38,854 nucleotides of DNA from Pricia antarctica (GCA_011050085.1 DRGL01000020.1:1-38854), one strand, 5' to 3'. Counted from the stretch's first letter, positions 6,919-16,925 are shown. The notes: generated by a model from the sequence alone, not told the origin. Numbers and translations: made by a program.

Positions 6919-9900
6919 TTAGACCACTTTTAACGAACTATAACCTTGTCCATTTCGTTGCAGCTGAATCTGGGTAGCGATTCGTTCTTTGAGAGAATCT
7001 ACGTGACTGATAATACCAATAGTTTTTGAGGATTCGGATTGTAATTTTTCAAGGGTATCCAAGGTTTGATCCAAAGTTTCAGGGTCGAGCGTACCGAAAC
7101 CTTCATCGATAAAGAGACTATTTATTTCGACGTTGTTCGATGCTAGATCCGAAAGTGCGAGGGCCATAGAAAGGCTAAGCAAAAAGGTTTCTCCGCCAGA
7201 GAGTGTTCTGACAGACCTGCGCTGTGATCCCATATGGTCATCAAGAACGATTAGGCCATCATCTTCTTCATCGCTTGGGGTATCAAGCCGATAGCGATCG
7301 CTAAGGTCTGCCAAGCGTATATTGGCAAGTATAACGAGGTGTCGTAATGTAAGGTCTTGGGCAAAATCATTAAATCGTTTACCTTGGGCATCACCGATAA
7401 GCTCATTGAGCAATTTCCATCGCTTTAATTGCTTTTCTTCAGCGGAGATATGTTGCTTTAATATGGCGATTTTTTCAGTTTTGATAGTATGGTTGGTGAG
7501 TACGCGCTCAAATTCGTTTCGTTCTTCGCGTATCACCTCTAATTCATTTCTTTTAGTTTCGAAACGATTTTGCAATTGCGTTTTTGGCTCATGAACTTCT
7601 AGTTTTTCAGCAGCTGCTAATTGTGTGTTCAATAGTTTTAAGGTCGTATCTGATTGGGTAAGTGCGTTACTTATTGCAGACTTTTCAGACTGAAGTCGGT
7701 AAAGGGTTTGTTCGTCCAATAGTGATTTGTACGCTTCAGATATTTCATTGAAGCCCTTTAAACTATCAGAATGATATAAGTGTTTTTCTAGGGATTGATT
7801 TTCTTTCCACTTCGATTGCGCTTCTGCTCTTGCCTCAGAAAGGCGATTGTCTATATGGTGTTTTTCTTTTTTTAGTTCCGTCCAATGGGTGAGAAGTTCT
7901 TGGCTATCTGAATTTATATTGGTTCCATCGTATTTTTTCAATAATTCTGTTCTGATTTCTTTACCCTGATTGGTTATAATATCCAGTTTTTCCAAATTGG
8001 GAAGTAGGGCATTATATTGTGAAATAATCCTCTTTTCAGCTTCTAAATTATCGATTGCGTCAAGCTTTTTTTGACAGTTATGTGTGAAATTTTCCCAGTT
8101 AGCATCTGATGGGAAGGGTAGTCCCTCGGATAATTTTCTCTCCTGTTCCATCAGATTTTTAATTTCCTCTGAAACAGATGCTATTCTTGATACGATGGTT
8201 TGGTTACTTTGGTTCAAAATTGTTATTTCGGATTTCTTTGAAAGAAACACGTCGTTCCATTGTTTGAATTGCTTTTGTAATGTATTTAATTCATGTCCCT
8301 TAGTATGGTTTGATGGGAGATGGGTAGCAAACGGATGTTCAAGACTACCGCATAAGGGGCAAGGTTCATCTTTTTTTAATTTGGTCCTGTGTTCATCCAA
8401 GCTTGCGCGTAAGCTTTCGATTTCAAGTGACTTTTGCAGCGCATTTGCTTCTGCGTTGAACCTTTTTGCCTTAGCTTCGGCAAGTTCCATTTCGCTTGGT
8501 AGTGCTTTTAGTTGTTGTTCTACTTGTTCTAGCTCAGTCGTATATTGTACCAGGTTTTTTTGTTCTTGTTTGAGGGCTATATCCTTTTTTTCAAGCTGTT
8601 GTGAGCGGCTCAGTTTTTCTTTCAAACCTTCTCGAAAAGAAATTATGTTAGCATTAGGACCAATACCCGATACCTTCAACAAGTCACTCAGTTTTTTCTC
8701 CGATTCCGAATGTAGTCTTTTTAAATTTCCGTAATTATCGGATTTCGGGCGATAGGTAAAATCGGTTTCCCTCGCTTGTTCCATGATTAGGGACTTTAAA
8801 CTAGAATATTCTTTTTCCTTATCTCCGACTTTCTTTTGAAGTTCCCTAACGATTTCGCAGAAGCCATTGATATCGGCTTCCACGTTAAAAGATTTAGTTT
8901 CTATGCCAATGAAACGGGCCACTCGCTTCAAAAGGTTATCTATGGCTTTCTTGTTCTCTTCCTTGTTTATAGAAAGGATTGTACATTGCTTTTCAAGGTC
9001 GATGTAACGGTCACGAACTGTTGACCATTTACGGAGTTCATCGGCGACGGGGCGTATTTTTTCGTGATTGTTCAAGTCTGCGCCAGATTTTTCCAAAAAC
9101 ACGTCCATTTTTTTCGTATTCAACAATTGTCTTTCGGCCTCCGCTGTAATTTCTCTTCTTATTTTATCTAGGGATTCCTTAAGTGCTATGTCTGTTTCCA
9201 GTTTTTTAATAAGAGTCTCATACGTTGTTATATCCTCTTTCTTTGTTTTGAATTTATCGGCATACGCAACGTAAACAGCATCTTCGAGCAGTTCTTTTTG
9301 ATGGGTCCGAATCTCATTTTGTTGGTTCTCGATGTTACGGCCTTCACTCTTGAAGCGTTCATAAGCCTTTCTCCCCAACTCCCTGTAAATGCCCGTACCC
9401 GTAATTTTTTCCAATAAAGCGCCCCGTTCATCTTTTTTGGCCTTTAGAAACTGGGCGAATTCTCCTTGAGCCAATAGTACCGATTTTATGAACTGATCGT
9501 AATTAAGGCCGATAAGCTTTTCATTGTGTGCGGCTACCCGTGACCTTTTTATGTCTAGAATAGTTCCGGCCTCATCGGCGATTTCCATTTCGTAGTCGCG
9601 TAGTTGATGTTTTTTGTTGGTGGAGATGGACCAACTTGATGTAAATATGCCAGCTTTGCAATGGTATCTAACACTGGCGGAGGCATCCTTTTGATTTCTT
9701 GTCAGAAGGGCACCCTTCGCCAATATTTCCTTTTTTGAAATCTTGCCAAGCCGTGGCACTTGATTGAAGAGCGCTAGCGATATGACATCGAGTAAGGTGC
9801 TTTTTCCGCTACCTGTAGGTCCGGTTATAGCGAATAAAGGACTGGTGTCAAATGGAGCCTGGGTGAAATCGATTTGATGGGTTCCTTTTAGGGAATTGAT

Positions 9901-9930
9901 ATTCTTAAAATGGATACTCAAAATTTTCAT
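6919..9930 (-). CDS. sbcC: Exonuclease SbcC, SMC/Rad50-like ATPase subunit
   Basis: A 1003-residue protein, close to the E. coli length. The Walker A motif GPTGSGKST is at 37-45. Long coiled-coil arms flank a zinc hook CPLC at 524-527. The ABC signature LSGGETFLLS begins at about 910 and Walker B (SLFIDEGFGTLD) lies at about 938-949. With SbcD it forms the SbcCD (Mre11-Rad50 type) nuclease, which opens DNA hairpins and cuts palindromes and protein-blocked ends. The gene is 64 bases downstream of sbcD and is the last gene of a likely cphA-sbcD-sbcC transcript. Its palindrome-cutting activity is of interest given the palindrome array at 1-772. Confidence 0.97.
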   Translation of the reverse strand: MKILSIHFKNINSLKGTHQIDFTQAPFDTSPLFAITGPTGSGKSTLLDVISLALFNQVPRLGKISKKEILAKGALLTRNQKDASASVRYHCKAGIFTSSWSISTNKKHQLRDYEMEIADEAGTILDIKRSRVAAHNEKLIGLNYDQFIKSVLLAQGEFAQFLKAKKDERGALLEKITGTGIYRELGRKAYERFKSEGRNIENQQNEIRTHQKELLEDAVYVAYADKFKTKKEDITTYETLIKKLETDIALKESLDKIRREITAEAERQLLNTKKMDVFLEKSGADLNNHEKIRPVADELRKWSTVRDRYIDLEKQCTILSINKEENKKAIDNLLKRVARFIGIETKSFNVEADINGFCEIVRELQKKVGDKEKEYSSLKSLIMEQARETDFTYRPKSDNYGNLKRLHSESEKKLSDLLKVSGIGPNANIISFREGLKEKLSRSQQLEKKDIALKQEQKNLVQYTTELEQVEQQLKALPSEMELAEAKAKRFNAEANALQKSLEIESLRASLDEHRTKLKKDEPCPLCGSLEHPFATHLPSNHTKGHELNTLQKQFKQWNDVFLSKKSEITILNQSNQTIVSRIASVSEEIKNLMEQERKLSEGLPFPSDANWENFTHNCQKKLDAIDNLEAEKRIISQYNALLPNLEKLDIITNQGKEIRTELLKKYDGTNINSDSQELLTHWTELKKEKHHIDNRLSEARAEAQSKWKENQSLEKHLYHSDSLKGFNEISEAYKSLLDEQTLYRLQSEKSAISNALTQSDTTLKLLNTQLAAAEKLEVHEPKTQLQNRFETKRNELEVIREERNEFERVLTNHTIKTEKIAILKQHISAEEKQLKRWKLLNELIGDAQGKRFNDFAQDLTLRHLVILANIRLADLSDRYRLDTPSDEEDDGLIVLDDHMGSQRRSVRTLSGGETFLLSLSMALALSDLASNNVEINSLFIDEGFGTLDPETLDQTLDTLEKLQSESSKTIGIISHVDSLKERIATQIQLQRNGQGYSSLKVV

Positions 9931-9994
9931 AAACTATTGACTAGTATAATTGATTTGGAGACGTGCTGAAAATAGTTGTCTGACCGATGGTAAT

Positions 9995-11206
9995 TTATTC
10001 AGCGGCATGTACCTCGTTCAGAATTTCTTCAAAAGCGGACAAGAGATTTTGCCGCGTTTCGAAATCATATTCGTGGTCTACAATTTTTTTAAGAAAGACT
10101 TCCTTCGGCCGCACATCTTCTAATTTCTCGCTGCTATCATAGTGCTGACCTAATTTTTTTTGCACATTGGAGAATATTGTTCTGTGCTTGACGACTTCAT
10201 ACCCCGTTTTTTTAAAATCGGATACTAGGCTATCAAACCGAAGCATTTTCTCGCCATCGTAAACCTCTTCCTGTAGTTCCAATTCTATAAGGGTAGGTAA
10301 GGAATTATGTTGCGGTAGTGCTTTTAACCTATCGCCAAGACTATCCAGATTTCCCCTAATCTTCAGTAATTTTCGAAAAGAGGGTATAGCGATGCTTTCA
10401 GGGATAAATGATAGTTCGGTATTCAAGAAAAGGATACGTTTTTCGTCGGACTGTTCACTAAAGGATAGCGGAATTGGTGAACCACTATAATAGGTAGGCA
10501 CTTTAGCATTGACCTGCTGCGGTTTGTGTATATGGCCTAAGGCAACGTAATCAAATCCTTCCCCGAACTGATGCGCATCAAAAGCGGCTTGGTTTCCAAT
10601 TTGAATATCGCGCTCACTTTCGGAAGTCTCCATGCCTGCTGCAAACAAATGACCCATCGCAACGGTCGGTAAATTTGGGTATTGCGCTGCACATAGGTTG
10701 GCGGCAGTCCGAAAGACTGTCTCGATTCCTTCCCGAGTAGCGGCCAAGCGATCTTCATAGGTGTCACCAGCGTTCGCCGTACGCAAATCGGAATCTCTTA
10801 AAAAGGGAATGGCAGCTACTATTAGCTCAATATTTCCAGCATTATTAGTAATTGGAACAAGTATTTCTTCCACCGAATCGGGCATTCCTCCAATGACAGA
10901 AATATCAAGTTCGCCTAGAATTTCTTTTGGCGCATTGAGCATAGTTACCGAATCGTGATTTCCTCCGGTAAGTATGATTTTACAGTTTAAATTCCGCAAT
11001 TTTAGAAGTGCCCGATAGTATTGTGACCGAGCTTCGGATGAGGGATTGGCCAAATCAAAGATATCCCCGGAAACCAACAGCAGACCAACTTCTAGAAAAG
11101 TTATTTTTTCAGCCAGCCAATCCACAAAGCGGTCAAAATCGACGAACAGATCGTGTTTGTGCAATTTCTTTCCAATATGCCAATCAGCTGTATGAATGAT
11201 TTTCAT
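9995..11206 (-). CDS. sbcD: Exonuclease SbcD, Mre11-like nuclease subunit
   Basis: A 403-residue calcineurin-like phosphoesterase. The metal-binding motifs are in order: HTADWHIGK (5-13), VSGDIFD, GGNHDSV, GHLFA and ALGHIHKPQ. These match the five phosphodiesterase motifs of Mre11/SbcD. It is the manganese-dependent nuclease of the SbcCD complex, cutting double-strand ends and hairpins. The start lies 9 bases after the cphA stop, so the two genes are translated from one message. Length is normal (E. coli SbcD about 400). No sign of damage. Confidence 0.96.
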   Translation of the reverse strand: MKIIHTADWHIGKKLHKHDLFVDFDRFVDWLAEKITFLEVGLLLVSGDIFDLANPSSEARSQYYRALLKLRNLNCKIILTGGNHDSVTMLNAPKEILGELDISVIGGMPDSVEEILVPITNNAGNIELIVAAIPFLRDSDLRTANAGDTYEDRLAATREGIETVFRTAANLCAAQYPNLPTVAMGHLFAAGMETSESERDIQIGNQAAFDAHQFGEGFDYVALGHIHKPQQVNAKVPTYYSGSPIPLSFSEQSDEKRILFLNTELSFIPESIAIPSFRKLLKIRGNLDSLGDRLKALPQHNSLPTLIELELQEEVYDGEKMLRFDSLVSDFKKTGYEVVKHRTIFSNVQKKLGQHYDSSEKLEDVRPKEVFLKKIVDHEYDFETRQNLLSAFEEILNEVHAAE

Positions 11207-11215
11207 TGTAAATAC

Positions 11216-13855
11216 TTAGTTATCGGCCATAAGCGAAGCTCCTTTTTGTTCCTGTTCCTTAAGGTCTTCGACTAGTGCCAAGGCCTCGGATACCACGTCG
11301 CTACATAACACAATTAAGGCCCCTTTTGGCGCAGTTTTCATGGCATGGTAAATAGCTTCTTTTTCAGAGGGTATGACCGTTGTTTTTATATTGGGATTTT
11401 TGGCAGTGATGCCATCTTTGACCATCTTGATTAACTCTTCCTCTGATTTTCCACGTAAATGTTTGTCTTGACGGATGATAATCTCATCGAACATTTCAGC
11501 GGCTATGCTACCTATCTCGTTATTGTCTTCTTCGCGCCTATCGCCAATACCGGCAACAATACCCAATTTATGGGTAGCTTCCATTTGATCTGTGAATTTT
11601 TGTAATGCGCGCATACCGGATGCATTGTGGGCGTAGTCGAGTAGAATTTGGAATTTTTCGAATTTGAATAGATTGAGTCGCCCAGGAGTTTGGGATGCCG
11701 AGGGAATGAAGGTTTCGAGACCGGCTTTCATATCTTCGATCGTGATGTTTTTGATGTTACAGGCAATGATGGCGGGGAGTATATTCTGTATCATGAATTT
11801 CGCCTTTCCGCCATAGGTCAACGGTATATTTTCAGCCTTCATGATTCGCATCTTCCAAGCGCCGCGGCAAAGTGTAACGTATCCGTTTTCATAGACTGCG
11901 GTAATGCCGCCCTCTTGTTGTAATTCTATAATTCTTGGATTATTCTCGTCCATAGAAAACAGCGCAACGTTGCATTCCAGGCCTTTACGCATATCATAGA
12001 CCAAATCGTCATCCGCATTTAAAATGGCATATCCGTCAGGTAATACCGTTTCGGGAATTACACCTTTTACCTGGGCCAATTGTTCGACCGTATGAATCCC
12101 TTTTAGTCCTAAATGGTCTCCAGAAACATTGGTGACAATACCGATATCGCATTTTGAAAAGGCAAGTCCGGCTCGCAAAAGTCCACCCCTTGCACATTCG
12201 AGTACCGCAAAGTTTACTGTCGGGTCGCGCAAGACGAATTCGGTACTTTGAGGACCTGTACAATCCCCTTTCATCAACAATCGATTCTTTATGTAGACAC
12301 CGTCGCTAGTGGTGTAGCCGACGCGGTAGCCAGACATCTTGGCCATATGTGCTATAAGTCTTGTAGTGGTCGTTTTTCCGTTAGTACCCGTGATAGCAAC
12401 AATCGGAATTCGCCCTTTATCGTTTTGGGTCGGGAACAGTTTATCTACAACCGGAGCCGCCACATTTCTTGGCAAACCCTCGGTCGGGGCCAAATGCATG
12501 CGGAAACCGGGGCCTGCATTCACTTCAAGTACGGCACCACCAGTTTCCGATAAAGGCTTGCTGATATCGCTGGTCATGATATCGATACCCGCAATATCTA
12601 AATCTATAATTTTCGAAATTCGTTCGGCCATCGCTACATTGGCAGGGTGAACAATGTCTGTGACGTCTTCTGCAGTTCCACCCGTACTTAGATTTGCGGT
12701 ATCTTTTAAAATCAGTTTTTCGTTTTTTGGCAACACTGATTTCAAAGTATAGCCGGCATCTTCTATGATGGTATTGGTAAGGTCGTTGACCGTAATTATG
12801 GTAAGTTCCTTTTCATGGCCGTAACCACGTCGGGGGTCCCTGTTCTTATCGGCAATTAAATGCTCGATAGTCGATTCACCATCGCCTACTACATGCGCGG
12901 GAGAGCGTAGTGCTGCAGCGACTAAAGTGTTATTAATGACCAGCAGTCGATAGTCTTGACCGGTAATATAGGTTTCTACTATAACACTGTTCGATACTTC
13001 CTTTGCCGCACGAAAAGCTTTTAGGGCCTCGTCATACGAATTGATGTCGACCGAAATTCCGCGGCCATGGTTACCGTCGATAGGTTTTATGACCAAGGGA
13101 AATCCGATGTAATCGCAGGCTGTCTTTAAGCTTTCTTCCTTGGAGATTATATCACCTCGTGGTACTTCTACCTCAGCTTGCTCCAACAAGTGTTTGGTAT
13201 CTTCTTTATCGCAGGCTAGTTCTACGCCGATACTGCTTGTTTCGCTAGTAACAGTAGCCTGAATACGTTTCTGGTTCGCCCCGTAACCAAGTTGGCACAG
13301 TGAATATTTATTAAGGCGCAACCAAGGAATACCTCTTCGCTCTGCTTCCTCGACAATGGAACCGGTACTGGGCCCTAAACGTTCGGCCTCCCTGAGCTCT
13401 CGCATTCGCTGTAGGTCGGGATCTATATCGTATTCCTTTCCAGCGATTAACGCTTCACAAATATCTACGGCAGCTTTTGCCGCATATCGACCTGCATTTT
13501 CTTCGATATATGAAAAGACAACGCTATACACACCTTCTTCCCCATAGCCCCGGGTTCGGCCGAAACCGGTATCCATACCTGCCAAGGTTTGAATTTCTAG
13601 GGCAACATGTTCAACTACATGTCCCATCCAAGTGCCTTCTTCGACTCTCATGAAAAATCCACCAGCACAACCTTCCGAACAGCGATGTTCGTACATTCCG
13701 GGAAACATGGCTTTCAGCCGATCTGCAAAACCGTTTACTTCATTAGTGGGAAAATCTTCCATGGCTTCTAGGTCCAAGACCATCACAATCAATTTCTCTC
13801 GGTGTACCGACCAATAGTTCGGGCCACGCATGGCATTTATTTCCCTAATATTCAT
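11216..13855 (-). CDS. cphA: Cyanophycin synthetase CphA
   Basis: An 879-residue enzyme, the usual CphA1 length. The N-terminal part (about 1-160) is the CphA-specific domain. The middle is an ATP-grasp domain (about 210-480; GNHGRGISVDI and EVNAGPGFRMH). The C-terminal part is a Mur-ligase-like domain with P-loop AITGTNGKTTTTR (about 495) and the Mur-type LLDYAHNASG segment. It adds Asp to the backbone and Arg to each side chain, building the multi-L-arginyl-poly-L-aspartate reserve polymer. It is the first gene of a likely operon with sbcD and sbcC, and is divergent from cphB with 99 bases between the two start codons. Confidence 0.97.
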   Translation of the reverse strand: MNIREINAMRGPNYWSVHREKLIVMVLDLEAMEDFPTNEVNGFADRLKAMFPGMYEHRCSEGCAGGFFMRVEEGTWMGHVVEHVALEIQTLAGMDTGFGRTRGYGEEGVYSVVFSYIEENAGRYAAKAAVDICEALIAGKEYDIDPDLQRMRELREAERLGPSTGSIVEEAERRGIPWLRLNKYSLCQLGYGANQKRIQATVTSETSSIGVELACDKEDTKHLLEQAEVEVPRGDIISKEESLKTACDYIGFPLVIKPIDGNHGRGISVDINSYDEALKAFRAAKEVSNSVIVETYITGQDYRLLVINNTLVAAALRSPAHVVGDGESTIEHLIADKNRDPRRGYGHEKELTIITVNDLTNTIIEDAGYTLKSVLPKNEKLILKDTANLSTGGTAEDVTDIVHPANVAMAERISKIIDLDIAGIDIMTSDISKPLSETGGAVLEVNAGPGFRMHLAPTEGLPRNVAAPVVDKLFPTQNDKGRIPIVAITGTNGKTTTTRLIAHMAKMSGYRVGYTTSDGVYIKNRLLMKGDCTGPQSTEFVLRDPTVNFAVLECARGGLLRAGLAFSKCDIGIVTNVSGDHLGLKGIHTVEQLAQVKGVIPETVLPDGYAILNADDDLVYDMRKGLECNVALFSMDENNPRIIELQQEGGITAVYENGYVTLCRGAWKMRIMKAENIPLTYGGKAKFMIQNILPAIIACNIKNITIEDMKAGLETFIPSASQTPGRLNLFKFEKFQILLDYAHNASGMRALQKFTDQMEATHKLGIVAGIGDRREEDNNEIGSIAAEMFDEIIIRQDKHLRGKSEEELIKMVKDGITAKNPNIKTTVIPSEKEAIYHAMKTAPKGALIVLCSDVVSEALALVEDLKEQEQKGASLMADN

Positions 13856-13926
13856 AGCTGTCTTTTAGATTGCGGTTTCTGTCCGTAAAAGCTGGAAGAT
13901 ATGACAATTTTCCGGGAACAGAAACG

Positions 13927-13934
13927 TATTTTTG
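13927..13934 (+). promoter_or_regulatory. Possible -7 box for cphB
   Basis: TATTTTTG fits the Bacteroidota -7 consensus TAnnTTTG and lies 20 bases before the chosen cphB start. I do not see a clear TTG -33 element at the usual distance, so this is tentative. Confidence 0.35.
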
Positions 13935-13954
13935 TGCTGCAAAACAAAAATTTC

Positions 13955-14818
13955 ATGAGTGTAAAAGGAATTTTAATTCCCATTGGCGGCAATGAGGATA
14001 AGGGTATCGATACTCAAGAGGATTACCTTTTGGAATTCGTGCAAGAAAGTATATTGGCCCGTGTAGTAAAAGAAAGTGGTGGTAAAGATGCCTTAATCGT
14101 AGTTGTCCCGACCGCTTCGCGAATTCCCGATGAAGTGGGCAGAAACTATATACAAGCTTTCGGAAAAATAGGATGTACCAACGTTCAAATCATGGATATC
14201 CGAAAGCGCGAGCAATCAGAAGATCCAATAAATATAGCCTTGGTCGAAAAAGCGGACTGTGTGATGTTTTCCGGTGGAAATCAGTCGAATATCACAAGAA
14301 AAATAGGAAATACTACAATCCATCGCATATTAACGAATCGCTATATAAACGATAATTTTGTCATTGCCGGAACAAGTGCCGGCGCTATGTGCATGTCGGG
14401 TGAAATGATTACTGGAGGCAGCAGTAAAGAATCGTTTATTAAGGGCGCTGTAGGTATGGCTAAAGGGATGGATTTTATTTCAAAACTCATTATTGATTCC
14501 CATTTTATTACTAGGGGAAGGTTCGGTAGATTGGCGGAAGCGATCGCCCGCTACCCCCACCTGTTGGGAGTTGGACTTGCTGAAGATACCGGCATGGTCA
14601 TAAAAAATTGTAATACGTTCGAAATTATCGGTTCCGGGATGGTCATATTGTTCGACCCCACCAAAATAAGGCATAATAATGAAAAGCATCTGAAAGTAGG
14701 TATGCCCATGTCAATCTCTAATCTTAAGACCCATATTTTAGCTAATGGAGATCGATTCAACATCAAAAAACGAAAGCTGAAGGTAGTACCATCCAATAAA
14801 TCCTTTATCGTGGAATGA
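13955..14818 (+). CDS. cphB: Cyanophycinase CphB
   Basis: A 287-residue serine exopeptidase of family S51. The nucleophile is Ser141 in the motif GTSAGAM. VMFSGGNQ (about 103-110) and the His in IDSHFITRGR are other family signatures. It releases beta-Asp-Arg dipeptides from cyanophycin. There is no signal peptide, so it works on intracellular polymer. An upstream in-frame ATG at 13901 exists, but that stretch overlaps the probable promoter, and MSVKGILIPIGG is the expected family start. The gene is divergent from cphA and convergent with iaaA, which takes its product. Confidence 0.95.
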   Translation: MSVKGILIPIGGNEDKGIDTQEDYLLEFVQESILARVVKESGGKDALIVVVPTASRIPDEVGRNYIQAFGKIGCTNVQIMDIRKREQSEDPINIALVEKADCVMFSGGNQSNITRKIGNTTIHRILTNRYINDNFVIAGTSAGAMCMSGEMITGGSSKESFIKGAVGMAKGMDFISKLIIDSHFITRGRFGRLAEAIARYPHLLGVGLAEDTGMVIKNCNTFEIIGSGMVILFDPTKIRHNNEKHLKVGMPMSISNLKTHILANGDRFNIKKRKLKVVPSNKSFIVE

Positions 14819-14901
14819 GCAATTGCCGTATTTAAATCTTAGGTTGGTTGAAGTGCTATATGGAAAAATTGTTGAGTAACGGAGACCATTGCAACTTCAA
14901 T

Positions 14902-15837
14902 TCAATCCCCATATATGGAAATAATCTTTTTGCCCAGGGAAGAATTACTACCTCGATACATTCCCTCGGTGTTGAACGGCATGGCAATATTTCCGTCGGT
15001 ATCAACAGCAATTAGACCACCGTCACCTCCGATATCCAGTAATCGCTTATGGATTACTTCCGATGTTGCTTCGATTAGCGATAGGCCTTTATACTCCATT
15101 AGACACGAAACATCGTAAGCTACCACTGCTTTTATAAAGAATTCACCGCTTCCTGTACAACTTACTGCACAGGTCTTATTGTTCGCATAATTACCAACCC
15201 CAATCATGGGGCTGTCGCCCACTCTTCCGAATCGTTTATTGGTCATTCCTCCTGTTGAGGTCGCGGCGGCAAGGTTACCGTGTTGGTCACAGGCAACTGC
15301 GCCGACCGTACCGAATTTGGAATCTTTTTTGGAAGAATGGTCTAGTTGAAAACTATCGGTGCCTTTAATTTCTTGCCATTGCCGATATCGAAATTCATCA
15401 TAAAAATAAGATGCATCCTCTACACTATAATGCAGGCTTTCGGCAAATTTCATTGCGCCCTCACCGGCCAGAAAAATATGGTCGCTTTTTTCCATGACAT
15501 CCCTGGCCAGTGCAATGGGATTTTTAATGCCTTGAATCAGGCTTACCGCACCGGCATCCAAGGTTTTTCCGTTCATTATGGCCGCATCCATTTCGTGGGA
15601 ACCCTCAGCGGTAAAAACGCTGCCTTTACCAGCATTAAAAAGTGGAGAATCTTCTAGAATTGAAACGGCTTTTTCTACCGCATCAACTGCCGTGGCACCC
15701 TCTTTCAAGAGTGTATAGCCGCTATCAAGTGCAAGTTCAAGGGCTTTTTTATAGGCTGATTCTTTTTCTGCGGTCATTTGGCCTTTAACCAATGTGCCGG
15801 CTCCACCGTGTATTGCCAAAGAAAAGGCTTGTGTCAT
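14902..15837 (-). CDS. iaaA: Isoaspartyl peptidase / type III L-asparaginase (Ntn hydrolase)
   Basis: A 311-residue N-terminal-nucleophile hydrolase. IHGGAGT at the N-terminus and FNAGKGSVFT are family motifs. Autocleavage before Thr177 in FGTVGAVA would expose the catalytic threonine. GRVGDSPMIG and the TGSGEFF stretch complete the active site. The enzyme splits beta-aspartyl dipeptides, here most likely the beta-Asp-Arg made by CphB, to free Asp and Arg. The lack of a signal peptide supports cytosolic action on CphB product. It is convergent with cphB, with about 80 bases between stops. Plain asparagine or isoaspartyl repair activity is also possible. Confidence 0.93.
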   Translation of the reverse strand: MTQAFSLAIHGGAGTLVKGQMTAEKESAYKKALELALDSGYTLLKEGATAVDAVEKAVSILEDSPLFNAGKGSVFTAEGSHEMDAAIMNGKTLDAGAVSLIQGIKNPIALARDVMEKSDHIFLAGEGAMKFAESLHYSVEDASYFYDEFRYRQWQEIKGTDSFQLDHSSKKDSKFGTVGAVACDQHGNLAAATSTGGMTNKRFGRVGDSPMIGVGNYANNKTCAVSCTGSGEFFIKAVVAYDVSCLMEYKGLSLIEATSEVIHKRLLDIGGDGGLIAVDTDGNIAMPFNTEGMYRGSNSSLGKKIISIYGD

Positions 15838-15941
15838 ATGTTTTTTAAGTTCAAAATTGATAGTAGTTTCCGCCTTCTTTTTTTTCTATGGTAGATACCT
15901 TTACAATTTCAAGATTTTATCATGAACCAGTCTTTATGCTA

Positions 15942-16925
15942 TTAAGCTTCTACCGTTTTTGGTCGCGCATGTAATATGGCGTTCATTATAATCTTCGCAT
16001 GAATTCTTGAATTCTCTATAAACCATTTATGGGTCTCCATACCGCCACAAATAACACCGGCTAGATACAGACCGGTTACATTGGTTTCCATAGTTTCGGG
16101 ATTGTATTGCGGAAGTTTTTTTTCATCATCCGAAAGCGCAATACCTAACTTTATAAGAAAGTCAAAATTAGGTTTGTATCCCGTGAGGGCGAGTACGAAA
16201 TCATTTTCCAAAACAACCGTTCCTTCTGGTGTATCGATGAAAATTTCGGTTTCCGTAATCTCTTTTACGGTGGAATTGTAAAAGGCTTTGATACTTCCTT
16301 CTTCGATACGATTGATAATATCGGGCCGCACCCAGTATTTTACACGTTGCCCTACTTCAGGTCCGCGAATGATTAGGGAGACTTCCGCCCCCTTTCGCCA
16401 ACATTCCAGTGCAGCGTCAATGGCAGAATTACTGGCCCCAACGACCGCCAGCTTTTGGCTCGCGTAGAAATGCGGATCGTCATAGTAATGCGATAGTTTC
16501 GATAGTTTCTCCCCGGGCACTTCCATTTTGTTTGGAAGATCATAAAAACCGGTGGAAACGATTACGTTAGAAGCAGTATACGTGCCTTTATCGGAAGTGA
16601 CGATAAATTTTCCATCGCGCTGTTCAACATTGCCCACTTTTTCAAAAAGTTGGATATTTAATTGGTTCGAAGTAACAATTCTTCGATAATATTCCAATGC
16701 TTCATTTCGCTTTGGTTTGGCTTCATTGCTTATAAAGGGTATCTCATCAATTTCCAGTTTCTCGGATGAAGAAAAGAATTGCATGTTTACCGGATAGTGA
16801 AAAAGTGAGTTCACTATCGGTCCTTTTTCTATGATAACGTAGCTTAATTCCTTGTTTTTCGCTTCCAGTCCGCAGGCGATGCCTATAGGCCCTCCACCGA
16901 CTATAATTATATCAAAATGCTTCAT
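15942..16925 (-). CDS. ypdA: YpdA-like FAD/NAD(P)-dependent oxidoreductase (putative bacillithiol disulfide reductase)
   Basis: A 327-residue two-dinucleotide-binding flavoprotein. The FAD Rossmann motif GGGPIGIACG is at 10-19 and the NAD(P) motif VGASNSAIDAAL at about 163-174. It lacks the CxxC redox pair of thioredoxin reductases, as YpdA proteins do. Named members reduce oxidised bacillithiol in Firmicutes, and many Bacteroidota carry homologues. I cannot confirm that this organism makes bacillithiol, since no bshABC gene is in the window. The start overlaps the rpe stop by 14 bases, so the two are translationally coupled. Confidence 0.85.
   Translation of the reverse strand: MKHFDIIIVGGGPIGIACGLEAKNKELSYVIIEKGPIVNSLFHYPVNMQFFSSSEKLEIDEIPFISNEAKPKRNEALEYYRRIVTSNQLNIQLFEKVGNVEQRDGKFIVTSDKGTYTASNVIVSTGFYDLPNKMEVPGEKLSKLSHYYDDPHFYASQKLAVVGASNSAIDAALECWRKGAEVSLIIRGPEVGQRVKYWVRPDIINRIEEGSIKAFYNSTVKEITETEIFIDTPEGTVVLENDFVLALTGYKPNFDFLIKLGIALSDDEKKLPQYNPETMETNVTGLYLAGVICGGMETHKWFIENSRIHAKIIMNAILHARPKTVEA

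Noticed and set aside
8084-8734. A 216-codon plus-strand frame inside sbcC
   Set aside because: Antisense to the coiled-coil and zinc-hook region of sbcC. Its Ser/Phe/Cys-rich composition is typical of the complement of Lys/Glu-rich codons.
14819-14901. Terminator between cphB and iaaA
   Set aside because: TTGAAGT and ACTTCAA can pair but the loop would exceed 40 bases and no T run follows on either side.
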